From positions 6,882,001-6,946,000 of the forward strand of contig NZ_CP045178.1 in assembly GCF_009296025.1 (NCBI RefSeq): DNA of 64,000 bases, in the 5' to 3' direction. Of the stretch, positions 45,339 through 53,243 are shown piece by piece. The stretch's first letter is position 1. Each line of letters starts with the position of its first letter. A program made the translations under genes and the position numbers. This stretch comes from Streptomyces tsukubensis (GTDB lineage Bacteria > Actinomycetota > Actinomycetes > Streptomycetales > Streptomycetaceae). The notes beneath the pieces are model-generated. The model saw nothing but the letters and a program-made list of their open reading frames with translations, did not search any database and was not told the DNA's origin.

Positions 45339-46904
45339 TCAGCTGGTGGCGCGGCGCCGTCGCAGGCGCAGTCCGCCGAGGCCGAGCAGTGCGGCACCCG
45401 CGGTGCCGAGGGCGGCGGCGTGTGAAGGGTTCGTCGCGGACTGTCGGGCTCCGCCGGTCGGCCCGCTGTTGACGCTCTTGGAGTGCGGGAGCGCCAGGTA
45501 CGGGAAGCGTGTGCCGAAGGGCACCTCATTGGCGTCGACCTTGTCGCCCGCGGCGAGCGCGGGGACGAGTTCGCCGGTCTGGGCGGCGCCCTCCACCGCC
45601 TGGAGGGAGATGTCGATGACGTCGTCGGTCAGTCGGCGCCCGTTCGGGAAGCCGGCCAGGTCGCCGGCGAGCACGCCGAGCCTGTTCGGCTTCGCGGTGG
45701 GCGGTACGGCCATGTTCAGCCGTAGCTCCTCGGCCGGGACGATCTTCTTGAGCGAGGCGTCCTTGTTGAGCCGGTGCGCGTTCAGATCGGCCTTGATCGG
45801 TCCGCATGCCTTGCAGATGCCGGTGAGGTAGATCTCCGCCAGGTCGTTACGCGGTGCCTTGGGTGCCGGAACGCCGTACACCTTCTGAATGAGCTTGGGC
45901 AGGATCGGGTCCAGCACCTTGTCCACGACGGGCTGGACGGTACGGTCCTGGCTGGGATTGAGGGTGTTGAAGGCGTCCTTGTACTTGAGCGGTACGACGA
46001 CCTCGTTGACCAGCGGGTTGCCGAGGCGGGATACCTGCTTCCACCCGGTGTGGCTGCTCCTGGTCCGGGAGTCCGTGACCTGGACGCCGCGGCGTTCGGT
46101 GGTGGACCAGATCCCGACGACCGGGTTGCGGGTGGCGTTGCCCCGCAGCGCGAGGTCCTTCTTGGGGATCTGGAGGGCGACCGAGTTGACGTTGTACCCG
46201 GCGAGCGTGTCCTGCCCGCGCTCGCTCAGGTCCCCGCCGTAGAGCAGGTCGAAGACGCGCAGGTCGGCGAAGAACGGGTCCTCCGCCTGTCCGGCGAACG
46301 CCTTGCCGCCACGTGCCAGACCACGCACCGCCTGATTGCGAAGGGTGCCGTAGTTCGGCATGGACGCCTTGCCCACGTTCGACGGCGCCACCGGGGCCCC
46401 GCGCAGCACCGTGGACGTACCGCGGGAGGTGGTCACCGTCAGGTCGTAGACCTGACGGATGTTGAGGTCCGGGTCGTTGAGCGAGGTCACCTGGCCCGTG
46501 TTGTAGAGGAACTGGTCACCGGCGTCCCGCGTCAGGGTGCGAAAGCGCCAGCTGTACGTGACATCGGCATTGCCGTCACCCGTGTTGTCGATCTTGATGT
46601 TGTACCGGGCGTCGTCCGCGAACTGGTAGAAGTTCGGACCACCGTTGGGCTCCTCGAAAGGAATCCAGTTGGCGGCGAGCGTCACCGTGTCCGAGCGGTC
46701 GGGGCTGGTGAACGCGTACACGTCGGTGTTGTCCGCCCGAGGGTCACCGGCGATCAGCGGGGCCTCGCGGTGGCTCGACGCCGCACTGATTCCAGGTGCG
46801 AGCGTGAGGACGCCGAGCCCCGTGGCCAGCGCACCCGCACCGAGAACGAGGAGGGAGTGGTCGAGGACGCGCCGGCTGCGCGGCCTCGGAGTGGGGGAGG
46901 TCAA
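45339..46904 (-). CDS. DUF4331 secreted protein
   Basis: 521 residues if the TTG at 46904 is used (GAGAGG seven bases upstream). The N-terminal signal helix is followed by ASSHREAPLIAGDPRADNTDVYAF, the DUF4331 hallmark, FVEEPNGGPNFYQF-like and DDARYNIKIDNTGDG segments, and a C-terminal helix plus GLRLRRRRATS. The family is secreted or wall-linked and of unknown function. First gene of the DUF4331-TPR-NicO operon. Confidence 0.85.
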   Translation of the reverse strand: MTSPTPRPRSRRVLDHSLLVLGAGALATGLGVLTLAPGISAASSHREAPLIAGDPRADNTDVYAFTSPDRSDTVTLAANWIPFEEPNGGPNFYQFADDARYNIKIDNTGDGNADVTYSWRFRTLTRDAGDQFLYNTGQVTSLNDPDLNIRQVYDLTVTTSRGTSTVLRGAPVAPSNVGKASMPNYGTLRNQAVRGLARGGKAFAGQAEDPFFADLRVFDLLYGGDLSERGQDTLAGYNVNSVALQIPKKDLALRGNATRNPVVGIWSTTERRGVQVTDSRTRSSHTGWKQVSRLGNPLVNEVVVPLKYKDAFNTLNPSQDRTVQPVVDKVLDPILPKLIQKVYGVPAPKAPRNDLAEIYLTGICKACGPIKADLNAHRLNKDASLKKIVPAEELRLNMAVPPTAKPNRLGVLAGDLAGFPNGRRLTDDVIDISLQAVEGAAQTGELVPALAAGDKVDANEVPFGTRFPYLALPHSKSVNSGPTGGARQSATNPSHAAALGTAGAALLGLGGLRLRRRRATS

Positions 46905-48079
46905 GACTGAGCCTCTCGACAGACGGATTACCGCGCACCGCTGTGTGGTCACACGTGACGGCCCGGGGTATCCGTGGGATGGGTCGAACGGGTCCGAACG
47001 ATCGCGCGCAAAGGACAGAAGATCCAAGCGTTTTCCACGAGGGCTTGGCCCCCGCTGATCGTCGGGGCGACAGCGAACCACATTTCTCCAGAAATGCACT
47101 CGCACCGGCGTCAAGAAATTCATCGACAATGCGTTCCAGTGCTCGATAACCGCAGATGAACGCAGATGTAGAACCCTTCGAGCGGGCCGATCGCCACTGG
47201 AATACGCCACTCCGGTGGTAGGCCAAAAGTGGCACCCGCTCCTTATTGCGACCCATTTGCAATAACAGCATGGTGCCCACGGGCCGTGAATTTTCGGCAC
47301 GGCGGAACGAGTGCCTACTGCCACTTTCACCGGCAAGCAAGCGGATCGGCCCGGTGCGACAGCTCACCCGCCCAGTCGTTTGGTCATTTGAGCGACGCGC
47401 GAAACAGCCCGAATCCTCAACGATTCCCACCCTGGAGCAATCCGCGACCGGAGCTGCTACGAACCACTCGTGAACCCACCCCGCAAGGTGTCTCGCGAAA
47501 GCGCCGGAGAGGAAGTCGAGCAGACAGAGCCCGGACCTGCATCCCTTTCCAGGGGATCGGCAATTCGGATACCCGAAAGGCCGGTGCCGGGGTTCAGTGA
47601 TGCCCTTTCGAAGGTAATTCGCTCCCTTCCGACTCCGTCGGACAGGAGGTTCTCGGGCGTTCAACCCTCATGCGTGACTACGCGCTGGACGCGTTACAAA
47701 GGGGGGTGGCCATCGAGGCGCAGTGTCGAGATGTCCCGCTTGCCGACGCGAGTGTGAGGGGTTCCGTGCGACGCCGTCCGGCCACGGCGGCTTCGACGGC
47801 CGCACCGCCAGCCGTCCGAAGGGCCGCGTCACGGGAATCACCAACGCCTCGCCCTGGCGGACGCGTGGCGGCGACTCGACACCCTGGCGCATATCTGCGG
47901 CGCAGAATGACGAGTGACTGTCGCACCCCCCCGGTGACCCCGAGAGACGTCACCGCACACGGAGGGGCTGGGACGGGCGATGCCAACCGGACTCCGCCAC
48001 AGGTCCCCGAGCCCGCCGCCTGAACGGTGACAGGGCGGTGTCCTCATTGCTTTGGGGCGCGAGGGCGGGGGCGTGACGG
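46905..48079. other. Long, lower-GC region upstream of the DUF4331 operon
   Basis: 1175 bases with no confident gene. From about 46905 to 47690 GC drops visibly and one minus-strand frame (within 46905-47664) is open for about 250 codons but has no recognised domain and unusual codons. It holds the DUF4331 promoter. It may be a decayed gene or acquired DNA. Confidence 0.5.
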
Positions 48080-48298
48080 TCAGGACGTAACCGGGTCCTG
48101 CACGTCGAGGCCATGGGAGGCGACGAGTTGTGCGCTGCCGTCGGCCAGGTGGTAGCGCAGGCCCACGACGGCGGTCCGGCCGGCGGCGACCTTCTCGGCG
48201 AGCGCGCGGGAGCGGTTCAGCAGCAGGTCGGTGGTGTTGCGTACGTGCTCGGCGATGATCTGCTCGGGCTGCGCCCGCCCGGCTGCCTGGTCGTTCAT
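48080..48298 (-). pseudogene. C-terminal fragment of a beta-carbonic anhydrase
   Basis: 72 residues (start ATG at 48298) reading as the C-terminal helices and strand of a beta-carbonic anhydrase: PEQIIAEHVRNTTDLLLNRS, ALAEKVAAGRTAVVGLRYHL and ADGSAQLV. The zinc-binding N-terminal part is missing upstream, where the frame becomes unrelated. Likely a decayed relic. Confidence 0.55.
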
Positions 48299-48626
48299 GG
48301 ATCCGGATCTTCTGCTCGGTGTCACCTCGGCGACCAGGGACCAGGGGCGCCGGACCCACCTGGTCCCACTCGTGTGTGGACGCGTCGAGTGCTGTCGGTA
48401 GCGCGTCTTCGTCACGGGGGCCTCGTCCTCCGCGAGCTTGGGCAGCCGCTCGTGAGCGACTGTGGGGGAGGGGCTCAACGCCGACATGTGCCCCGTTTCA
48501 CCGCCATCAGCCGGACGAGGCGCCAGCGCAGGGACCCGGTGGCTGCTTGCACCCACGCTGCGGGCCGTCGCCCGAATGACGGCCCCGACCTGCGGAGCAC
48601 CACACCCCACCATATGGTCACTTTGG
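48299..48626. other. Intergenic region upstream of CHRD gene
   Basis: No gene supported. Promoter elements for the CHRD gene are expected at its right end. Confidence 0.5.
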
Positions 48627-48642
48627 GTACGTAAATGCGTAC
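48627..48642. promoter_or_regulatory. Inverted repeat in CHRD promoter region
   Basis: GTACG (48627-48631) and CGTAC (48638-48642) flank TAAATG, about 90 bases before the start at 48733, in an AT-rich stretch. Operator-like; regulator unknown. Confidence 0.4.
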
Positions 48643-48732
48643 TTTCCGTGAGTGTCGTCGGCTTCTGAGTTATTCGCCGGAGGTGCTCACCGCAGGGGCG
48701 AATCCCTCGCCCGCGGGACCGAAGGAGAGACT

Positions 48733-49515
48733 GTGAAGAAGATAGCCGCGACGACCCTGGCCGCCCTGACCGTGGCCGGCACCACCCTTGCGCTCGCTCC
48801 CGTGGCCACGGCCGGTGGCATGGGGTCCGACCACAGCGGGAGCGAGGCGTTCTCGACCACGCTGAACCCGGTGCCCACCAACAACGTCACCGGTTCCGGC
48901 ACCGCCCGGATCCACCTCGACGGCAACAAGGCCACCGTCACGGTCAGCGTCAAGGGCCTCCTCGGCGGGGTTCCGCACGCGCAGCACATCCACATCGACG
49001 GCCAGGGCCGCTGTCCCACCCCGGCGGACGCCGGTGTCCACAACGGCAAGAAGTCGATGAGCACGTCGGACGGCATGAAGGCGTACGGCATGATCGGCAC
49101 GTCGCTCACCACCACCGGTGACAACACTCCGACCAGCGCGCTGGCCGTCGACCGCTTCCCGATGGGCTCCGCGTTCCACTACGAGCGCACCCAGACCGTC
49201 ACGGACGACGTCGCCAAGAGCATCCGCGCGAACAACGCGGTCATCGTCGTCCACGGCATCGACTACGACGGCAGTGGCAAGTTCACCAACGTCCTCGGCG
49301 CCAGTGAACTCGATCCCAAGCTCCCGCAGGTCGCCACCGCACCCGCTCTCTGCGGCGTCATGCGCGAGCAGATGTCCGGCGGCGTCGCGGCGGGCGCGGG
49401 CGGCACGCAGGGCCTTCAGCACACCGGACTGGTGTCGGCCGGTGCGGCCGCCATCGCCGTCGGCGGGGCCGGGTTCCTCGTCGCCCGACGCCGCAAGGCC
49501 AACGGCCAGGCATGA
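48733..49515 (+). CDS. Secreted CHRD-domain protein with LQHTG sorting-like signal
   Basis: 260 residues from a GTG at 48733, after GAAGGAGAG. Signal peptide (LAALTVAGTTLALAPVATA), then a CHRD domain (about residues 40-205) with GSGTARIHLDGNKATV and HAQHIHIDGQGRC. The C-terminus reads LQHTG, a hydrophobic helix and ARRRKANGQA, an LPXTG-like sorting signal. The following gene encodes a sortase, so wall attachment is likely. Confidence 0.86.
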   Translation: MKKIAATTLAALTVAGTTLALAPVATAGGMGSDHSGSEAFSTTLNPVPTNNVTGSGTARIHLDGNKATVTVSVKGLLGGVPHAQHIHIDGQGRCPTPADAGVHNGKKSMSTSDGMKAYGMIGTSLTTTGDNTPTSALAVDRFPMGSAFHYERTQTVTDDVAKSIRANNAVIVVHGIDYDGSGKFTNVLGASELDPKLPQVATAPALCGVMREQMSGGVAAGAGGTQGLQHTGLVSAGAAAIAVGGAGFLVARRRKANGQA

Positions 49516-49540
49516 CCACCGCGGAACGAGGGCGCCGGTA

Positions 49541-50182
49541 ATGCAGGCACCCGCGACGGGCCGCCGCAGCATCTGGACTGCGGCGGCCACCCTGTGCGTA
49601 CTGGCCGGAGCACTGGCAGTGGGCGTGGCCCTCGACGAGCAAAGTGGCCCCCCACCCAGGCCCGCCCCGGCGGGAAACCTGCCGGCCCAGGCTCCGAGCA
49701 CGACCCCCGCGGGCGATGGAATACCCCCATCCCCGCCAACCACCGTGCAGATAACCGATGTCGGCCTGAAAGCTCCGCTCGTGCCCGTGCGGATCTCCGG
49801 AAGCGGGCAACTGCCGCTGCCCAACGACCGCGACCGCGCCAGCTGGCTCGCCTCCTCCGTCACCCCGGGCGAGCGCGGCTCCGCGATCCTGGCCGGCCAC
49901 GTCGACTCGACGGACGGCCCCGCAGCCTTCTACAACCTGAGCGCGGCCAAACCCGGCATGCGAATCGCCGTTACGCGCCGCGACGGCACCACAGCCCGGT
50001 TCACCATCGACGCGGTCGCCGTCTACCCGAAGGACAAGTTCCCCGACGCCGTCGTCTACGGCCCCACACCCGGCCCCAGCCTCCGCCTCATCACCTGCAC
50101 CGGCTGGGACCCCGACGAACGCGACTACCGCGACAACCTCGTCGTCTACGCCACCACCCACACGAAGCACTCACCCACATAG
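49541..50182 (+). CDS. Class F sortase
   Basis: 213 residues from the ATG at 49541. N-terminal signal anchor (IWTAAATLCVLAGALAVGVALDE), Pro-rich linker, and sortase barrel with catalytic His in ILAGHVDS, Cys in LRLITCTGW and Arg in RDYRDNLVVYA. Lies 25 bases after the CHRD gene; probably attaches the CHRD protein to the cell wall. Confidence 0.92.
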   Translation: MQAPATGRRSIWTAAATLCVLAGALAVGVALDEQSGPPPRPAPAGNLPAQAPSTTPAGDGIPPSPPTTVQITDVGLKAPLVPVRISGSGQLPLPNDRDRASWLASSVTPGERGSAILAGHVDSTDGPAAFYNLSAAKPGMRIAVTRRDGTTARFTIDAVAVYPKDKFPDAVVYGPTPGPSLRLITCTGWDPDERDYRDNLVVYATTHTKHSPT

Positions 50183-50222
50183 TGCTACCCCGGCTGCCGA
50201 CCGGACTTCACCAGGAGCCCCG

Positions 50223-50417
50223 ATGGCCCGCACCACCACAATGCCGCCACGCACGCGGCTCCAGGCGCTCCACCATCCACTGCGGTTCCCCACGATCGTG
50301 CCGCTGATCGTCGCCGGAGCAGCACACATCCCCGTCACCCGGGAACACCTCAAAGAAGCTCCGTACATCGGGGCCGGAGCCTGCCGAGCGGGTCGGTCCT
50401 GCTCGACCTGGGTGTGA
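50223..50417 (+). pseudogene. Truncated membrane protein gene after sortase
   Basis: A strong RBS (AGGAG) precedes the ATG at 50223. The first about 52 residues (LQALHHPLRFPTIVPLIVAGAAHIPVT) match the start of small membrane proteins often found after sortases, then the frame turns into unrelated sequence and stops at 50417. The remaining helices are absent, so the gene is broken. Confidence 0.5.
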
Positions 50418-50438
50418 TCGTCCGGCGCGGTCAGGGCT

Positions 50439-50537
50439 TCATGCCGTGGAACAGGTTTCCCGCTGCCGGGACTGGAGCAGAACCGGCCCGCCCCGGACGC
50501 CGGTGAACAGCAACGCCCTGTAGTCGTCGTACTTCAG
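50439..50537 (-). pseudogene. Tyrosine-recombinase (phage integrase) fragment
   Basis: 33 codons, between an in-frame stop upstream and a TGA, reading like the interior of actinobacterial tyrosine integrases (KYDDYRALLFTGVRGGPV). No active-site Arg-His-Tyr set. A relic of an integrase, implying a former mobile element here; short, so tentative. Confidence 0.35.
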
Positions 50538-50895
50538 TTATGCGCTGTTGACCTGTCTGGCGGTACCGTCCTGCGTCGTTCGATCTTGAGATGGCCTGCC
50601 CGTTCGCGGACTCTGCACCGGCCCTCGGTGCCCTCGTAGCCCGCGGGAACAAGCCGGCTCTGGCGGTCGCATCGCGGCACCGCGGGTGGGAGCCGATGGG
50701 GAAAGCTGGTTGCGGGGCTGTTCGGGGGCAGACGGGACCGCCCGGGTGTCGCCGCAGCGGCATCCAGGGCGCGGTTGACGTGACGGGCCGGGACGCGGCG
50801 CGGATCTGTGCGGCACAGGATGCGGGAAGACCCGCACCCCGTTGCCTCGGCCGCTGTGGTGAGTCTGCTGCACGCGCCGCGCCCGGGGACGTCGG
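50538..50895. other. Intergenic region, no gene supported
   Basis: Frames are short and lack motifs. Contains the downstream edge of the hemopexin gene; nothing recognised. Confidence 0.5.
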
Positions 50896-51558
50896 TTACT
50901 GGAAGAAGGACCAGTTGCCGCGGGTGGGGAGGGGGTAGCCGGAGTCGGTGCGGTCGGCGGCCAGGTCGTAGCGGACGTACTGGTCGTCCTTGAAGAGGTA
51001 GACCTTGTTGCGGTTGGTGGCGTGGGGAACCGCCGCGTCGATACGGCGGTTGAAGGAGTCGGGCAGACCGGACCAGTTCCCGGCGATCGACTTCGGGCCG
51101 GCCAGCAGCTTGTTGTCGGCGACGTCGTAGCGGACGTACTGGTCGTCCTTGAAGAACCAGGCGATCTTCGAGTTGTCCTGGTGGTTGACCGCGGCGTCGA
51201 TGCCGAGCTGGAAGTGCGCCGGCAGCGCCGACCAGCCTTCCGCGATGGTCTTGGGGTAGCCGGCGTCGGCCTTGTCCGTCTCCAGGTTCCAGCGGACGTA
51301 CTGGTCGTCCTTGAACAGGTAGGCCACGGTGGGCTGGTCCCTGCGGTTGAGCGCGGCGTCGATGCGGCGGTTGAAGGAGTCCGGAAGTCCGGACCAGTTG
51401 CCCTCGATCGGCTTGGCGCCGGTGAGCCCCTTGTCCGCGTTCAGGTCGTAGCGCGTGTAGTTGGCGTCCTTGAGGACCCAGGCGATGTTGCCGTCGTCCC
51501 GGGACCTGAGTACGGCGTCGATGCGGCGGTAGAAGCTGTCCTGCACGTCGGTCGCCAT
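50896..51558 (-). CDS. Hemopexin-repeat protein
   Basis: 220 residues from the ATG at 51558, behind GAGGGAG. Four hemopexin-like repeats of about 50 residues, each ending in a strand like YLFKDDQYVRWNLETDK or WFFKDDQYVRYDVADNK, preceded by a FNRRIDAA segment. A four-bladed propeller is expected. Bacterial relatives are sometimes found with toxins or as secreted ligands, but there is no signal peptide. Function unknown. Confidence 0.88.
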   Translation of the reverse strand: MATDVQDSFYRRIDAVLRSRDDGNIAWVLKDANYTRYDLNADKGLTGAKPIEGNWSGLPDSFNRRIDAALNRRDQPTVAYLFKDDQYVRWNLETDKADAGYPKTIAEGWSALPAHFQLGIDAAVNHQDNSKIAWFFKDDQYVRYDVADNKLLAGPKSIAGNWSGLPDSFNRRIDAAVPHATNRNKVYLFKDDQYVRYDLAADRTDSGYPLPTRGNWSFFQ

Positions 51559-51969
51559 GACCGTCTCCCTCATCTTGGCGCGAATCTTCACGACCGGTAG
51601 GCACCGCCGACCGTGGCGGTCCCTGATCCGGCAAGGGCCCCCGCTGCGTTCTCTACGGGGCTGCCCCGGAGCACCTTCTCGCAGCCGATTGCCGAAAATC
51701 CTCAGGTCACACGATGGAGCGATCGACATCCCGCCAACCTGGACCGCCACATACCGTGGCCGCACACCGGCACACCGGGGCATCACCCCGAATCCCGGCC
51801 CGGCGAACTCGTCCGGAAAGACACGCTCCCGAGCGGCCTGCTCGGTGGTGTGCCCTACCGGCACCACGTCGACAGCAGTTCGACCACTCGATCGTGTGGA
51901 ACCCCGGCGACGCCCCTTCCTGCGATCTCTTGATCCTTTTCCTTGCGCATGGAAGCGACGGACCGTTAC
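51559..51969. other. Intergenic region, no gene supported
   Basis: About 410 bases between the hemopexin gene and the transposase relic; no recognised gene. Confidence 0.5.
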
Positions 51970-52425
51970 TCACGGCTTGGGCGCTGTCCGGCGGATCTCG
52001 CTCGGGGCCGGGAGGCGAAAGCGTTCCCGCCAGGTGGTGCGGCTTCTCTGCCGGGTCCGGGGGTGTGGCTGGGTCAGACGCCAGTTCACCGCCGCCGAGG
52101 CACCGTGGGAAGCCAGGTGAAGCGAGAGGCGGGCCTGGCAGTTGGTGACCTTGCCCGCGGTGCCGGTGTACTGCCTGCTCACGCACGCCGACGCGTCCCC
52201 GTCCTTGAGGAACCCGGTGTCATCGATGACCAGCGCCTGCCGGTTCCCGTCCTCGCCCAGGCGGGCGGCCATCGGCTCCACCGACTCGCGCCCGCCGTCC
52301 AGCGGCAGACCCCGCAGACAGACCCCGCCCCACCGCCGCTGATCCGCCCGCGCGAACGGCTCGAACACCTCCGTCGCGAAGTCCTCCAGATCACACCGGA
52401 CCGCAGCCAACTCCCCACTCAGCAC
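51970..52425 (-). mobile_element. IS701-family transposase relic, internally deleted
   Basis: 152 residues in an open frame. The N-part (FATEVFEPFARADQRRWG, VEPMAARLGEDGNRQAL) and the DDE-core part (VIDDTGFLKDGDASACVSRQYTG, HLASHGASAAVNWRL) match IS701 transposases, but about 25-30 residues normally between them are missing (the join reads QALVIDD), and the rest after AAVNWRL is lost. A dead relic; ends not found. Confidence 0.65.
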
Positions 52426-52486
52426 ACACGATGCGGCCGTGCTCGCACCGCTGAGCCCGGCCTGCGAGCCCTCATGGGCCGATTAC

Positions 52487-52720
52487 TCAGGGCCAGTCCC
52501 GTCGCTTGAAGATGACGTACAGACTGGTACACACGACCGCCATCAAGGCGACCGCGAAGGGGTACCCCAGTACCCAGTGCAACTCCGGCATCTCGTCGAA
52601 GTTCATGCCGTAGATCGTTCCCACCAGCGTGGGAGCGAACAGGATCGCCGCCCACGACGAGATCTTCTTGAAGTTGTCGCCCTCGCGGCGTTGACCTGCA
52701 GCAACCTGGTGGTTGGACAA
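52487..52720 (-). pseudogene. CorA magnesium transporter C-terminal fragment
   Basis: 77 residues carrying the CorA C-terminus: FKKISSWAAILFAPTLVGT, the GMN motif in GTIYGMNFDEMPELHW, and the last membrane helix VALMAVVCTSLYVIFKRRDWP. The large cytoplasmic N-terminal domain is absent. Broken gene. Confidence 0.75.
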
Positions 52721-53243
52721 CCTGACCTGTGCCGATGATCGTTTCCGGTGCTTTCGTCGTCATGCCGGTTTGCGCGGCCGAGTCTCCCCAGACGCTCCCC
52801 CAACGGGTCGCGTTCTCCCCGGATTCTCCCCAGGGGAGTGGCGGTATCGGCGATGCTGTCGAGTCACAGGGGCAAGAGAGACTAGACGCGCGGCTGGTCC
52901 GGGGCGTGCTGCCTGTGGTGGCTCACGCTACCGACAACACGTCCAGGGGCCGAGAAGGGGCGCCAGTAGCAGCTGAACCTGCAACCTCTTCGTCACGAAT
53001 GAGGTGTCTAGGGTGGTCCGGAAGGGGGTTGGGGGAGTGGGTTGGCTCCCACATGGCCCGCAAGAACCGGAGTGGCAGTTGTGGCGGGATAGGTCGGCTT
53101 GTCCCGCCAAGTGACTCGAAGGGCTGGAGTGGCGCGGCCTTTCTCCGCGTTCAGCTGTAGGGTGTGCGGGCTCAGCGGGGCGGGCGTGTGGAGGGCGAGC
53201 CCCGGGCCGGATCATGGCACGGGCCAGAGTTCGCCCCCCGCCG
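52721..53243. other. Intergenic region at left edge of defence island
   Basis: About 520 bases with no supported gene. A patch at about 52970-53010 loosely resembles a tRNA T-arm, but its stem does not close; I do not call it a tRNA. Confidence 0.45.

Noticed and set aside
52960..53015. Possible tRNA 3' end or att core (minus strand, AGAGGTTGCAGGTTCA)
   Set aside because: The T-arm stem does not close after the loop and no acceptor or anticodon stem can be drawn, so neither a tRNA nor an att site is called.
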